Assembly (NCBI RefSeq): GCF_011602085.1
Contig: NZ_JAAONY010000005.1
Coordinates: 102,678-166,677, forward strand
Direction of reading: 5' to 3'
Length of the DNA: 64,000 nucleotides
Origin: Pseudoteredinibacter isoporae
GTDB lineage: Bacteria; Pseudomonadota; Gammaproteobacteria; Pseudomonadales; Cellvibrionaceae
The notes under the pieces were generated by a model. The model had not been told where the DNA came from. It saw nothing but the letters and a program-made list of their open reading frames with translations, and searched no databases. Position 1 is the first letter of the stretch; each line of letters starts with the position of its first letter. Of the stretch, positions 52,673 through 63,998 are shown piece by piece. A program made the translations under genes and the position numbers.

Positions 52673-53917
52673 TTATTTTTTTGAAACTAATAGAGTGTTA
52701 TTAAAATGGGTCCACGCATATAGAGCAACCATTGGGACAACAATAATAGCCTGCGCTAGTTTTCCGCCGGAGAGCTCTACTCCTTGCTGATAAGGAAGTG
52801 CAATGCAAACAAGTAGAACTATAAATCCTGAGCCGCGTCTCAATGCATCAAAAACTGATGGTGGTTCCCCATGAGATGTCACAACTTTAGAGCTTGCCAC
52901 CCAGTGCCCGATAGTTCCTTGAAGTGGGCTGGTAACGGCTGTTAAATAATAGAGAAAGGCTAGGAGTGACATCACTTCAGCAGTAAACAAAGTATTTGGA
53001 ATACTCTCTTTGAATGCCCAGGAACATAAGATAAAAAACAAAGAAAGCAGTATGCAGTCGATGAATGTCGCAAAGAACCTTTGAGTAAAACTGCTTGTGG
53101 TCTCGGAGGAGCTTGAGCTGTCCAGGAGGGCATCCAGGTCGACAGAAATATGTAGGCTTTGAACTCGATTGTACAAAGTCTGGTGATGGTTATACGCAGG
53201 CTCCTCGGGATCTTGCAGATATTCAAACCAATTGAAAATGGAATCCAGAAAATCCAGTACTTCTCGGGTTATATTCGGGTGTTTGCCTTTGTATTCGGGG
53301 GATTGTGAGTCGGCAATTCGATGGTAAACCAAGCGGCTCGCTTCAATCCAAAACTCATAGTCAGTGAGTTCCGGAAATTCATTAAGAAACAGCCAGGAGT
53401 GAAGTTTTTTGCATTCCTTGGGGGTAGCGAGTAGCCGTTCCAGCTGCTGATCAAGTCGCTCCAGTTGCTGTTGGTAATGTTGTGCAATGGCTTGTTGTTC
53501 TTCGCTTAATGGCTCGCCCTCAGGAACTGTGCTCTCGGCTTTTTCAGGCTCTCTTTGTGATTCGGCCTCCTGCCATTGTTCATTGTTGTTATCGCTCTCG
53601 TCTGATTGCCAGAGGGATTCCTGAGCTTGCTCAAAACTGTCTACGGTATCGTTGCCATTCTGGCTTGCTTCAGCAAGTTGCACATCTGCTTGCAAGCTTG
53701 CGGGCTCAGATTCTGAGGCCGCGCAATTTGACGGGTGATCATCAGGAGTCGGGTTTTCCTCCTGTTCTTCCAGATCATACAACGCCTGTTGATACGCGTT
53801 ATAGAGTTGTTGAAACTCATCGGGATTTTCATCAACATCGATCTTTTTGAGCGCTTTCGCGTAAGCTCTTTTTATATCCCGTTCGCTGTGCCCCGATGGT
53901 AAATCAAAAATATCCAC
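52673..53917 (-). CDS. J-domain-like membrane protein with RDD domain, HscC partner
   Basis: A 414-residue protein. Its first 55 residues look like a degenerate J-domain (MDIFDLPSGHSERDIKRAYA, FQQLYNAYQQALYDL), but the HPD tripeptide that stimulates Hsp70 is not visible (KKIDVDENPDEF stands there). A long acidic, Gln/Glu-rich linker follows, then a globular helical region, and from about residue 270 an RDD-type membrane domain (TQRFFATFIDCILLSLFFIL, GTIGHWVASSKVV). It starts at a GTG three bases after the hscC stop, so the two are translationally coupled. E. coli HscC likewise has neighbouring J-proteins (DjlB, DjlC). Confidence 0.75.
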   Translation of the reverse strand: MDIFDLPSGHSERDIKRAYAKALKKIDVDENPDEFQQLYNAYQQALYDLEEQEENPTPDDHPSNCAASESEPASLQADVQLAEASQNGNDTVDSFEQAQESLWQSDESDNNNEQWQEAESQREPEKAESTVPEGEPLSEEQQAIAQHYQQQLERLDQQLERLLATPKECKKLHSWLFLNEFPELTDYEFWIEASRLVYHRIADSQSPEYKGKHPNITREVLDFLDSIFNWFEYLQDPEEPAYNHHQTLYNRVQSLHISVDLDALLDSSSSSETTSSFTQRFFATFIDCILLSLFFILCSWAFKESIPNTLFTAEVMSLLAFLYYLTAVTSPLQGTIGHWVASSKVVTSHGEPPSVFDALRRGSGFIVLLVCIALPYQQGVELSGGKLAQAIIVVPMVALYAWTHFNNTLLVSKK

Positions 53918-53920
53918 GGC

Positions 53921-55609
53921 TTAGGTCCACTCCTGTTCTTCGAAGTGTTTCAGCACTTTTTCAAGATTCTCTCTCGCAGCCTGAATGTTGCGTTCGTTCT
54001 GGGATTCCAGAGCAGCCTGGAATTGCCCGATATATTCCTTGATGTGGTCGCGGGCTTCGCCGAGAGCGGAACTGAATGCCATCTCCGCGCGAGCTTGCAG
54101 CTCTCGGTTGGCTTCAGTGTCACGAGGATGGAATTTCAGAGATTGAATCTTACTGATGACTTTTTGAACTTCAGATTCAGACAGGTGATTGGCGGATTGC
54201 TCGATTACCACGGAAACTTTTTTACCGCTGCTGTGAACGTGGACGTCGGCCTCAATAATGCCGCTACTGTCGTGGGTGAGGCGCACGTCAATCGCTTCTT
54301 TGCCTGCGGGAGCTGGAGGGACAGGAGCATTGAGCTTGCCAATGTGAACATTATTTCTGACATAAGGGTTTTCCCCCTGAAAAATATTCACTTCAATTTC
54401 ACGTTGTTGGTCGTGAGCGGTGTAAATGGTTTTTACGCGGCTTGTTGGAATGGTCGTATTGCGCTCAATGATGGGGAGAAAGTAACTCCCCTTGTTTGGA
54501 GCGTCTTCATTGATAATGTCGATGCCCAGGGTGTACGGAGAAACATCGGTCAGTACAAAGTCATCCAGTGCCTTGTCTTTTGCAACAAGACCCGCCTGCA
54601 CTGCGGTGCCGAGCGCAATGGCGGTATCGGGATCGATTTGGCTGGAGGGCAGGCGTCCCAGTAATTTTGTCACCATGGATTTGAAAGGGTGCAGCCGGCT
54701 GGAACCTCCGACCAAAATCACTTCATCAAGCTTGTCGGGGTGCAGGCCTGCATCATTCAGAGCCTGGCGGATCGGACGTTGCGCGCGCAACAGTAAATGT
54801 GAGCATGCGCTGTTAAACCAATCCAGGTTGTAATCAATCTGATAAGTCTTGCTGTTGATTTCAAGCTCCAGGCTTTGGCTGAAGTTGGGGCCGGTTTGAC
54901 GTTTCGCGGCCTCGAACAGCTGCCTGATTTTTTCCAGTTCGCTTGCATCGACGTTTTCCGGCGTGAGTTCATGTTGCCAGAGCGCTTTTTTCACCAGCGC
55001 CTGGAGAAAATCTTCACCGCCCAGGTGGTTGTCTCCTGCCGAAGCGTGGACTTCCATGATGCCATCGAAGTATTCGATTAGGGTCACGTCGAAGGTGCCG
55101 CCGCCGAGATCCAGAATCAAGAAATGGCCTTCTGGTTTTTCATGCAAACCGAAAGCGAGGGCGGCTGCGGTGGGCTCATTGATCAGGCGCTTTACCTTCA
55201 GACCCGCGAGTTCGCCCGCCTGTTTGGTTGCCAGGCGTTGGCTGTCATTAAAGTAGGCGGGAACGCTGATAATCACTTCATCAATGCTCTCACCGGTGAA
55301 TACTTCGGCGTCTTCCTTCAAACTGCGCAAGATAAGGGCGGACAATTCGGCCGGAGCAAGTTGTTTGTTTTCCAGTTTGGCTCGCTGCTGAGTGCCCATG
55401 TAGCGTTTGAAATTCGCGATGGTGGATTTGGGGCGGTTATAGAGCTGAGCTTTTGCCACTTCGCCAACGCTGAGGTGAGATTTATCAATATGTACAACGG
55501 AGGGGGTCAGGTATGCCCCCAGGCGATTGGGGATCAGCTTCGGTCCGTCTTCCGTCCAGACCGCGCATGCACTGTTTGTGGTTCCCAAATCAATCCCTAA
55601 GAGTGCCAT
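53921..55609 (-). CDS. hscC: Hsp70-family chaperone HscC
   Basis: A 562-residue Hsp70 of the HscC type, shorter than DnaK. The nucleotide-binding motifs are intact: GIDLGTTNSACAVW, VPAYFNDSQR, LILDLGGGTFDVTL and EVILVGGSSRLHP. The substrate domain follows (DVSPYTLGIDIINEDAPNKG, NTTIPTSRVKTIYTAHDQQ), with a shortened C-terminal lid. AAGGAA precedes the ATG. HscC in E. coli (Hsc62) acts with dedicated J-proteins; here one is encoded immediately downstream. No dnaJ or grpE is nearby. Confidence 0.93.
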   Translation of the reverse strand: MALLGIDLGTTNSACAVWTEDGPKLIPNRLGAYLTPSVVHIDKSHLSVGEVAKAQLYNRPKSTIANFKRYMGTQQRAKLENKQLAPAELSALILRSLKEDAEVFTGESIDEVIISVPAYFNDSQRLATKQAGELAGLKVKRLINEPTAAALAFGLHEKPEGHFLILDLGGGTFDVTLIEYFDGIMEVHASAGDNHLGGEDFLQALVKKALWQHELTPENVDASELEKIRQLFEAAKRQTGPNFSQSLELEINSKTYQIDYNLDWFNSACSHLLLRAQRPIRQALNDAGLHPDKLDEVILVGGSSRLHPFKSMVTKLLGRLPSSQIDPDTAIALGTAVQAGLVAKDKALDDFVLTDVSPYTLGIDIINEDAPNKGSYFLPIIERNTTIPTSRVKTIYTAHDQQREIEVNIFQGENPYVRNNVHIGKLNAPVPPAPAGKEAIDVRLTHDSSGIIEADVHVHSSGKKVSVVIEQSANHLSESEVQKVISKIQSLKFHPRDTEANRELQARAEMAFSSALGEARDHIKEYIGQFQAALESQNERNIQAARENLEKVLKHFEEQEWT

Positions 55610-55830
55610 AAAGCTTCCTTTTCATTCCTTTTGGTTTTAGGTGCCGAATCATAACCCAGCTTTTATTGAAAAATCAGTGTCCTGATCCGCTTGCTGAGGG
55701 TAGGTGATGCCGATCTGCTTGAAAATTGTACTCTCGACTGATTTTGACGCTGCTGGTAAGGGCCGTCGCTTTTTAATAAACTGTCGGGCTGTTTCCCCAG
55801 TCATTACAGTCGCCATTTGGGCCAATATTC

Positions 55831-57276
55831 ATGTCAGAAAGCTATTCCAACGCATCCGAAAATGAAGCTTCGGTAGAAATGCCTCATTCTCTGGAATCAG
55901 AGCGCGCCGTACTTGGCGGCCTGATGCTGGACAGCTTGAAGTTTGACGCCGTCGCCGAAGCGCTGGGCGAGAAGGATTTCTATAGTGAGGTGCATCGTTT
56001 GGTGTACCAGCGCATGTCCGAGCTGATTTCGGCGGAGAAGCCTCTGGACATCATCACGGTGGCCGAAGAGCTTGACCGTTATGATGAGCTGGAGCGTTGT
56101 GGTGGCCTGCACTTCCTGACCGAACTGGTGGATCAGACCGCCAGTGCCGCGAACGTCGCGGCTTATGCCCAAATTGTGCGAGAGCGCTCTACTCTCCGGC
56201 AGCTGATTTCAGCGGCGGGTGAAATTTCCCGCAGCAGTATGGCCCCAGCGGGAATGGATTCCGATGACCTGTTGCAGCTGGCTGAGCGCAAGGTTGCCCA
56301 GATTGCCGAAGAACGCCCTAAAGAAGGTGGATTTGTCGGCGCTAACGATCTGTTGAAAGTCACTGTTGAGAAAATCGATACCCTGTTTCGTTCGGATAGT
56401 GATATTACCGGTTTATCGACCGGTATCGACGAGTTGGATCAGCGTACGTCGGGTTGGCAGCCGGGTGAGATGATTGTTTTGGCCGCGCGCCCCTCTATGG
56501 GTAAAACGGCACTGGCGCTCAACTTTGTTGAGGCCTCGATCATGACCCAGGAGCGACCGAGTCTGGTTTACAGTATGGAAATGCCTGCCGATGCCTTGAT
56601 GATGCGTATGTTGTCATCCATCGGGCGAATCGATCAGGGCAAGATTCGTAATGGTCAGCTCACAGAAGAGGATTGGCCCAAGTTATCTGCGGCAGTGGCG
56701 AAAATTAAAGGTCGTCCGCTGTATATTGATGATACGCCCGGTTTGAGCCCCCAGGAGGTCAGGGCGCGTGCCCGCAAGGTGGCTCGTACACACCAAAACC
56801 GATTGCTGGCGGACAACCCCAATATGAGCATCGAGGATGCTGAAGCCCAAAGTATTCCGGGCATGATCATGATCGACTATCTGCAGTTGATGCAGGTGCC
56901 TGGCAGTACGGAAGGCCGAACCCAGGAAATTTCAGAAATTTCCCGCTCCTTGAAGGCCATTGCAAAAGAATTCAGTTGCCCGGTAATTGCCTTGTCGCAG
57001 CTTAACCGTGGTGTAGAACAACGGCCGAATAAGCGCCCGATGAACTCGGATCTGCGTGAATCCGGTGCGATCGAGCAGGATGCGGATGTGATCCTGTTTA
57101 TTTACCGCGACGAATATTACAACGAAGATAGCCCCGATAAAGGTATTGCCGAATTGATCGTGGGTAAGCAGCGTAACGGTGAGGTGGGGACTTCGAAGGC
57201 CGCCTTTGTGGGTAAGTTTACGCGCTTTGAGAATCTGGCTCCTGATTATTACCAGCAGCAGGACCCGGGATTTTAG
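55831..57276 (+). CDS. dnaB: Replicative DNA helicase DnaB
   Basis: A 481-residue hexameric helicase. The N-terminal helical domain ([20 protein letters not shown]) binds primase; the RecA-like domain has Walker [11 protein letters not shown], Walker [11 protein letters not shown] and the arginine-finger region with [20 protein letters not shown]. It has no intein. It follows the divergent hscC gene; its last base overlaps a possible GTG of panC. Confidence 0.98.
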   Translation: MSESYSNASENEASVEMPHSLESERAVLGGLMLDSLKFDAVAEALGEKDFYSEVHRLVYQRMSELISAEKPLDIITVAEELDRYDELERCGGLHFLTELVDQTASAANVAAYAQIVRERSTLRQLISAAGEISRSSMAPAGMDSDDLLQLAERKVAQIAEERPKEGGFVGANDLLKVTVEKIDTLFRSDSDITGLSTGIDELDQRTSGWQPGEMIVLAARPSMGKTALALNFVEASIMTQERPSLVYSMEMPADALMMRMLSSIGRIDQGKIRNGQLTEEDWPKLSAAVAKIKGRPLYIDDTPGLSPQEVRARARKVARTHQNRLLADNPNMSIEDAEAQSIPGMIMIDYLQLMQVPGSTEGRTQEISEISRSLKAIAKEFSCPVIALSQLNRGVEQRPNKRPMNSDLRESGAIEQDADVILFIYRDEYYNEDSPDKGIAELIVGKQRNGEVGTSKAAFVGKFTRFENLAPDYYQQQDPGF

Positions 57277-57296
57277 TGTTAAACAGAGATCATTCC

Positions 57297-58148
57297 ATGC
57301 AAGTTTTTCATCATATTAAAACACTTCGTCAGTCTTTAAAGACGGAGCGACTGGCCGGCAAACGCATTGGCTTTGTACCAACAATGGGTAACCTTCATGA
57401 TGCTCATTTGGAATTGGTACGCACAGCGAAAGAAACCTGCGATATTGTCGTGTGCTCGATTTTTGTGAATGGCTTGCAGTTTGGTTTGAACGAAGATTGG
57501 GACAAATACCCACGCACCTTTCAGAATGATTGCGAAAAATTGCGCAGTGTTGGTTGCGACTTTTTGTTCCACCCTGATGACAATGAAATGTACCCCAATG
57601 GGTTGGAAAATCAGACGCGAGTGATCTGCCCGACTATGACCGATGTTTTGTGTGGCGCCAGTCGTCCAGGTCACTTTGAGGGCGTTACTACGGTTGTAAC
57701 CAAATTGTTTCATATTGTGGAACCTGACGAGGCGGTGTTCGGTATTAAGGATTATCAGCAGTTGGCGGTTATCCGTCGTATGGTTGAAGACCTGTGCATG
57801 GATATCGAGATCACTGCAGCGCCGATTCATCGCGAAGACGATGGCTTGGCAATGAGCTCCCGCAACGGTTTTATTACCGAAGAGGAGCGCCCGAAAGTTC
57901 AGGTGTTGTATAAAACCTTGTGTTCGACCTCAGAGGCGATCAAGGCCGGTGAGCGTGACTACAGCAAGTTGCAAAGTCAGGCCCGCGAAGCGATCGAACA
58001 GGCCGGTTTTCGTGTGGATTATTTTAATATCTGCAACAGCAAGGATCTGGAAATGGCGGCAGTGGATGATCGGGCGATTACCATTCTGGGGGCAATGTAT
58101 ACCGAGGGCGCTCGCCTGATTGATAATGTTTCACTGGTGTTGGATTAA
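57297..58148 (+). CDS. panC: Pantothenate synthetase (pantoate-beta-alanine ligase), divergent form
   Basis: A 283-residue ATP-dependent ligase of pantoate and beta-alanine. The nucleotidyl-transferase HxxH lies in [14 protein letters not shown], and the KMSKS-like motif is [11 protein letters not shown]. The segments [20 protein letters not shown] and [19 protein letters not shown] are typical, though the usual FVNP reads FVNG. I use the ATG at 57297; a GTG at 57276 overlapping dnaB is possible. It is not next to panB, its usual partner, but lies behind dnaB. Confidence 0.93.
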   Translation: MQVFHHIKTLRQSLKTERLAGKRIGFVPTMGNLHDAHLELVRTAKETCDIVVCSIFVNGLQFGLNEDWDKYPRTFQNDCEKLRSVGCDFLFHPDDNEMYPNGLENQTRVICPTMTDVLCGASRPGHFEGVTTVVTKLFHIVEPDEAVFGIKDYQQLAVIRRMVEDLCMDIEITAAPIHREDDGLAMSSRNGFITEEERPKVQVLYKTLCSTSEAIKAGERDYSKLQSQAREAIEQAGFRVDYFNICNSKDLEMAAVDDRAITILGAMYTEGARLIDNVSLVLD

Positions 58149-58165
58149 AAAGTTCTCACGCTTTC

Positions 58166-58516
58166 TCAGGAAAGTCGCTCCAACAATTTCCCTTGGGAGT
58201 TTTCCTCAATGCGGGCATATTCTTGCCCGTCTCGACTCGCAATAATGGTGGGCACGCAATTCACCTCAAGTGACGATTTATTGTTCATGTAGTGTTCTTT
58301 GTCCTCATAGCTGATCAATGTGATGTGAGGCGCTTTTTCCTTCAGAGCTTGTTTGATAGCAAGTAACTCGGAGGTTTCTCGAACACAATCCGGGCACCAG
58401 CTGGCATTGTGCAGGCTGATGTGTACATCGCTTAAATCCAGATCCAGGCCATTTAATTGGCTTCGATAGTTTGAGATCTCGACTTGCCAGAGTTGTTCAA
58501 GTTCTTCGATGGTCAT
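58166..58516 (-). CDS. Thioredoxin-like protein with CPDC motif
   Basis: A 116-residue thioredoxin-fold protein. The active site is ASWCPDCVRE, and the cis-Pro is in NCVPTIIASRDGQEYARIE. The N-terminal 35 residues add a helix (MTIEELEQLWQVEISNYRSQ). No signal peptide, so it is cytoplasmic. A thiol-disulphide reductase role is likely; the partner is unknown. It is convergent with panC and diverges from acs. Confidence 0.8.
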   Translation of the reverse strand: MTIEELEQLWQVEISNYRSQLNGLDLDLSDVHISLHNASWCPDCVRETSELLAIKQALKEKAPHITLISYEDKEHYMNNKSSLEVNCVPTIIASRDGQEYARIEENSQGKLLERLS

Positions 58517-58696
58517 GGTAATTCCCGTAATGCCGTAGTTAATCGGGCAATCATTATAGTTTTTGTGGGTGTTGGCAATGCTTTGTACGCGCCGTGAGTA
58601 TGCTGCTTTCGACGTTTGTCGAACTAGGCAAATGCTCTGCAGTCGTTATGATAAGAGGATAGTAATTTATAACACAGCGATGGCGGAGGAATACCC

Positions 58697-60634
58697 ATGT
58701 CAGAATCCCATATCTACCCAGTGCCCAAGGCTTTGGCGGCCAATGCTCATATTGATAAAGAGCGCTATGAGGCCATGTACCAGCAGTCGGTAGAGCAGCC
58801 AGAGGCGTTCTGGACGGTAAAGGCCCATGAATTTCTCAATTGGGATAAATCCTTCACTAAAGTGCGTGAATTCGATTTCAACCAGGGCGAAGCCAAGTGG
58901 TTTGAAGATGGTGTGTTAAATGTCACCACGAACTGTATTGATCGCCATCTTGCCGACAGAGCTGATGAGCCTGCGATTATCTGGGAAGGCGATAACCCTT
59001 ACGACAGCAAAACCATTACCTATCGCAATTTGCACGAACATGTTTGTAAGCTGGCCAATGCCTTAAAGGCTCGCGGTGTCAAAAAGGGCGATCGCGTCTG
59101 TATTTATATGCCGATGATTGTTGAGGCGGCCTATGCGATGCTGGCTTGTGCTCGTATCGGTGCGATTCATTCCGTGGTATTTGGCGGTTTCTCTCCCGAT
59201 GCCTTGAAAGATCGTATTCTGGATTCGGATTGTCAGGTGCTGATTACCGCCGATGAGGGTGTTCGTGGTGGCAAGGCAATTCCCCTGAAATACAATGCAG
59301 ATCGCGCTTTGGAGCATTGCCCGAATGTTCATACCTGCCTGGTCGTTAAGCGCACAGGCGGCGCCATCGACTGGGAGGATAAGCGTGATATTTGGTATCA
59401 CGTGGCAGTGCCTGCGGCCGACGAGCATTGTGATCCCGAGCCCATGGCTGCGGAAGACCCACTGTTTATTCTTTATACCTCAGGCTCAACCGGTAAACCG
59501 AAAGGGGTAATGCATACCACCGGTGGTTATCTACTGCATGCGGCTATGACTCACAAATACACCTTTGATTATCAGCCAGGTGAGGTGTACTGGTGTACCG
59601 CCGATGTAGGGTGGGTAACTGGCCACAGCTATATTGTTTATGGTCCGTTGGCAAACGGTGCGATTACTTTGATGTTTGAAGGTGTGCCAACCTATCCGGA
59701 TGCGGGCCGTTTCTGGGATGTGGTTGATAAGCATCGCGTAAATTCCTTCTATACCGCACCAACCGCGATTCGTGCTTTGATGGGCGCTGGTGATGAGTTT
59801 GTAAAACGCAGTAACCGCTCTTCATTGCGTTTGCTTGGTACGGTGGGCGAGCCGATTAACCCGGAGGCCTGGGAGTGGTACCACCGAGTGGTGGGTGAGG
59901 GGCGTTGTCCGATTGTGGATACCTGGTGGCAGACGGAAACCGGTGGCCACATGCTGACCCCCTTACCGGGTGCTACCGAATTGAAGCCGGGATCGGCAAC
60001 CTTGCCGTTCTTTGGTGTGGAGCCGGTGTTGCTGGATGCGGAGGGTAAAGAAATGGAAGGTCCGGGAGAGGGCAGTTTGGCGATTAAATCTTCCTGGCCG
60101 GGGCAGATTCGTTCTGTTTATGGTGACCACCAGCGCTGCATTGATACTTATTACAGCACCTATCCCGGTTATTACTTTACTGGTGACGGTGCTCGCCGTG
60201 ATGAAGACGGCTACTACTGGATTACCGGTCGAGTTGATGATGTCCTGAATGTTTCCGGTCATCGCATGGGCACCGCTGAAATTGAATCTGCCTTGGGTTT
60301 GCATTCGCAAGTGGCTGAGGCGGCAGTTGTGGGTTACCCCCATGATATTAAAGGTCAGGGTATCTACTGCTACGTGACCTTGATGGATGGTGAAGCACCT
60401 TCGGATGAGTTGAAAAAAGAATTGGTCGCCATGTGTAATCAGGAAATTGGCCCGATCGCTAAGCCTGATTTGATTCAATGGGCTCCGGGTTTGCCTAAAA
60501 CCCGCTCTGGTAAAATCATGCGTCGAATTTTGCGTAAGGTTGCCGCGAATGAGTTGGAAAACTTGGGTGATACTTCAACGTTAGCAGACCCGTCGGTCGT
60601 TGATGAGTTAATCGATAATCGATTGAACAAATAG
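58697..60634 (+). CDS. acs: Acetyl-coenzyme A synthetase
   Basis: A 645-residue AMP-forming enzyme that activates acetate. Core motifs: [20 protein letters not shown] (P-loop-like AMP motif), [29 protein letters not shown], and [20 protein letters not shown]. The regulatory acetylation Lys is in [19 protein letters not shown] lies before the ATG at 58697. It ends at a bidirectional terminator shared with ilvY. Confidence 0.98.
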   Translation: MSESHIYPVPKALAANAHIDKERYEAMYQQSVEQPEAFWTVKAHEFLNWDKSFTKVREFDFNQGEAKWFEDGVLNVTTNCIDRHLADRADEPAIIWEGDNPYDSKTITYRNLHEHVCKLANALKARGVKKGDRVCIYMPMIVEAAYAMLACARIGAIHSVVFGGFSPDALKDRILDSDCQVLITADEGVRGGKAIPLKYNADRALEHCPNVHTCLVVKRTGGAIDWEDKRDIWYHVAVPAADEHCDPEPMAAEDPLFILYTSGSTGKPKGVMHTTGGYLLHAAMTHKYTFDYQPGEVYWCTADVGWVTGHSYIVYGPLANGAITLMFEGVPTYPDAGRFWDVVDKHRVNSFYTAPTAIRALMGAGDEFVKRSNRSSLRLLGTVGEPINPEAWEWYHRVVGEGRCPIVDTWWQTETGGHMLTPLPGATELKPGSATLPFFGVEPVLLDAEGKEMEGPGEGSLAIKSSWPGQIRSVYGDHQRCIDTYYSTYPGYYFTGDGARRDEDGYYWITGRVDDVLNVSGHRMGTAEIESALGLHSQVAEAAVVGYPHDIKGQGIYCYVTLMDGEAPSDELKKELVAMCNQEIGPIAKPDLIQWAPGLPKTRSGKIMRRILRKVAANELENLGDTSTLADPSVVDELIDNRLNK

Positions 60635-60671
60635 GATCGAAAAAGCTTGTATGAATGCAGGTGTGTTAAAA

Positions 60672-60702
60672 CAAAAGGGACAGCTTCTGCTTGTCCCTTT
60701 TG
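60672..60702. terminator. Bidirectional terminator between acs and ilvY
   Basis: Stem CAAAAGGGACA / TGTCCCTTTTG with loop GCTTCTGCT; A-run and T-run on both sides. Confidence 0.88.
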
Positions 60703-60709
60703 GTTCGTT

Positions 60710-61585
60710 TTAATGCTCGCTTAAGAGCTGCCAAAACGCGGTGATAATTTTATCTTTCTCCAGGCGTTTGCTTCGAGTACAAATGCCTACATCGTAATCC
60801 CCCAGCGGCAATCCGTTTTTTACAGGCTTAACTTGTTTTGCCTGGGGGCTGTTATCGACAACAATTTGCGGCGCAAATCCCAAACCAAGATCCAGGGCAA
60901 CCATGCTGACGATAGCTTCATGCCCGCTGACTTGTGCGTAAATATTGGGTTTTAGCTTTTTTTTCTGAAACCATTGGTCAAGGCGTTCGCGGGTTAAACC
61001 TGTCTCCGGGATAATTAACGGCACGTTGGCCCAATCTTTATCGCTGCTGGGGGTGGGAATGCTGGCTTTTTGCGCCTGCAAGCATAGTAGTGGTGAATGC
61101 ACCATGCTGTGGAAGCTCAAATCCCTGCTCAGCTTTTCAGGTTTGGCGGTGATGCACAGATCTTCATGGCCTGCCAGCACTCGCCGAATGGCATCAGCTG
61201 GGTCTCCCGTATGAAGATTAATTTCAACCTTGGGGTGGTGCTGGCGAAAGCGTTTCAGAATCTGGTACAGCAAACTGTAACTGGCGGTAACCGAACAATA
61301 CAGGCTCACATTACCGGTCAGCTCGCCATCGCTGGCCAGTAGCTCCTGGCGAAACTCTTCCCAGCGCTCAAGGGATTCCCGGGCATAAAGCTGTAGCTTG
61401 TGACCTTGGGGGGTCAGGCTTACCTGACGATTGTCTCTCTCAAACAACTGGCACTCCAGGCGTTCCTCCAGTTGTTGGATTTGTCGACTCAATGCCGAAG
61501 GACTGAGGTTCATCGCTTCGGCAGTGCGACTGAAATGCAAGCTTTGAGCGAGGTGTAAAAACAGTTTCAGGCTTTTGTTGTCCAT
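60710..61585 (-). CDS. ilvY: LysR-type regulator IlvY
   Basis: A 291-residue LysR activator. The winged helix reads FLHLAQSLHFSRTAEAMNLS and PSALSRQIQQLEERLECQLF, and the inducer domain follows (LTGNVSLYCSVTASYSLLYQ). It is divergent from ilvC, and in enteric bacteria IlvY activates ilvC when its substrates acetolactate or acetohydroxybutyrate bind. The start ATG at 61585 (MDNKSLKLF) gives the usual N-terminus; an earlier ATG adds five residues. Confidence 0.93.
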   Translation of the reverse strand: MDNKSLKLFLHLAQSLHFSRTAEAMNLSPSALSRQIQQLEERLECQLFERDNRQVSLTPQGHKLQLYARESLERWEEFRQELLASDGELTGNVSLYCSVTASYSLLYQILKRFRQHHPKVEINLHTGDPADAIRRVLAGHEDLCITAKPEKLSRDLSFHSMVHSPLLCLQAQKASIPTPSSDKDWANVPLIIPETGLTRERLDQWFQKKKLKPNIYAQVSGHEAIVSMVALDLGLGFAPQIVVDNSPQAKQVKPVKNGLPLGDYDVGICTRSKRLEKDKIITAFWQLLSEH

Positions 61586-61594
61586 ATCTCTATG

Positions 61595-61640
61595 TTGCAA
61601 AAAATGGGATATTGTTTTGCAAATATATCATTTTACGCAA
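61595..61640. promoter_or_regulatory. Candidate IlvY operators
   Basis: In the ilvY-ilvC gap, TTGCAA occurs at 61595 and 61617 and a related ACGCAA at 61635. LysR-type regulators bind such repeated half-sites between divergent genes. The sites are inferred. Confidence 0.45.
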
Positions 61641-61695
61641 TGCTTGAGAATGCACTAGACTTGCTTCCGTTAAAGCATGGCAGTGAGCCAGCTAG

Positions 61696-62733
<1,038 letters not shown>

Positions 62734-62799
62734 AGGTGCCGCCCGCGAGGCAGAATTATAAGCACCGTAGCAATAGCCCCCGTTATCGGTGGTCCTCTA

Positions 62800-62825
62800 A
62801 GCCCTGGCTCTTGCCGGGGCTTTTT
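62800..62825 (+). terminator. Terminator of ilvC
   Basis: Stem AGCCCTGGC-TCTT-GCCGGGGCT then five T residues. Confidence 0.85.
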
Positions 62826-62892
62826 GGTTCTGGTCATTGCCGCTTGGCCCCAGTATGATGCGGCTCAACGACGGTATAGTTCCAGGATTTAT

Positions 62893-63723
62893 ATGACTCA
62901 GCCAGAAACCAACGACAACAATGACAAGACTCCGGACGAGGATAAAAGTCTGGAAAATCTGTTACCCATCGATGAGCACGTAGAAGAAGTGGCCGAAAAT
63001 GGCCAGAAGGTGGTTCACCGTGGTGTTTATCTTTTACCTAATTTGATTACGACTGGCGCTCTGTTCAGTGGTTTCTATGCCATCATCGCGGGGATGCATC
63101 AAAATTTTGAAGCGGCAGCGATTGCGATCTTCGTGGCGATGATTCTCGATGGCTTGGATGGCCGTGTTGCGCGCATGACCAATACGGCATCTGAATTTGG
63201 TGTGCAATACGACTCGCTGTCGGACATGGTTTCTTTTGGCTTGGCGCCTGCAATGGTGGTGTTCTCCTGGGGGTTTGCTGAGCTGGGCAAATTTGGCTGG
63301 ACGGCTGCGTTTACCTATGCGGCTTGCGCGGCTCTGCGTCTAGCGCGCTTTAATACCCAGGTCGATGTAGTCGACAAACGTTACTTTGTTGGTCTGGCGA
63401 GCCCCGCGGCGGCGGCAATCGTTGCAGGCATCGTATGGCAGTGGAATGACGTTTTGCTGTCTACTGAATTGGCGGTGATCGTTGCTGTGGTGACGATTTT
63501 TGCAGGCTTGTTAATGGTGTCCAATGTGAAGTACAACAGCTTCAAGGGTATCGACCTGCGTGGTCGGGTGCCGTTTGTGGTGATGTTGGCCGTAGTGATT
63601 GGTTTTGCTGTGGTTAGCAGCGCGCCCTCTACTATGTTGTTGGTGATCTTTGGCTTGTATGGCTTGTCCGGTCCCGTGCTATGGTGCTGGCGCCTGTTTC
63701 GTCCGCCTGAGGCGGCTGAATAA
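62893..63723 (+). CDS. pssA: CDP-diacylglycerol-serine O-phosphatidyltransferase
   Basis: A 276-residue inner-membrane enzyme making phosphatidylserine, the precursor of phosphatidylethanolamine. The CDP-alcohol phosphotransferase motif is complete: DGLDGRVAR, then G and D-x3-D in SEFGVQYDSLSD. About eight helices follow an acidic N-terminal tail of about 45 residues (ETNDNNDKTPDEDKSLENLL). AGGA precedes the ATG at 62893, so the longer frame is rejected. It is the integral-membrane (subclass II) type, not the E. coli PLD-like type. Confidence 0.93.
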   Translation: MTQPETNDNNDKTPDEDKSLENLLPIDEHVEEVAENGQKVVHRGVYLLPNLITTGALFSGFYAIIAGMHQNFEAAAIAIFVAMILDGLDGRVARMTNTASEFGVQYDSLSDMVSFGLAPAMVVFSWGFAELGKFGWTAAFTYAACAALRLARFNTQVDVVDKRYFVGLASPAAAAIVAGIVWQWNDVLLSTELAVIVAVVTIFAGLLMVSNVKYNSFKGIDLRGRVPFVVMLAVVIGFAVVSSAPSTMLLVIFGLYGLSGPVLWCWRLFRPPEAAE

Positions 63724-63779
63724 TTCCTTTCTTGCATTCCTAATTGGGTGGTCTATGTTTATAGGCTCCCGTCGGAAAC

Positions 63780-63803
63780 AGGCCGCCGCAAGGCGGCCTT
63801 TCT
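63780..63803 (+). terminator. Terminator of pssA
   Basis: Stem AGGCCGCC-GCA-AGGCGGCCT followed by TT and a T-rich run. Confidence 0.85.
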
Positions 63804-63887
63804 GTTTGGCTCTCTGGTGGTTTTACTGCAAATTGATGCGAAATTAAGCGTCTCGAAATGTTTTTGTAAAAAAACTCCAAAAAGGGC

Positions 63888-63915
63888 TTGCCAAGGTTTT
63901 TGGTCTGCGTATAAT
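63888..63915 (+). promoter_or_regulatory. Probable rRNA-operon promoter
   Basis: -35 TTGCCA, 16-base spacer, -10 TATAAT, then GCGCGCC. An A-rich UP-like stretch (GTAAAAAAACTCC) lies upstream. The leader that follows, with no gene before the window ends, suggests a 16S rRNA gene just beyond the right edge. Confidence 0.65.
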
Positions 63916-63979
63916 GCGCGCCTCTCCTGACGGGGAAGAGCAGAAAAGCACAGCTTTTCAGGCAAGTGATTCAAGGTTT

Positions 63980-63998
63980 GATGATTGTTTAAAACAAC
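63980..63998 (+). promoter_or_regulatory. Possible boxA antitermination element
   Basis: TGATTGTTTAAAACAAC resembles the boxA element (TGCTCTTTAACA) found in rRNA leaders, about 65 bases after the promoter. A weak match. Confidence 0.3.

Noticed and set aside
53945..54664. 239-codon plus-strand frame inside hscC
   Set aside because: Antisense shadow of a conserved Hsp70 gene.
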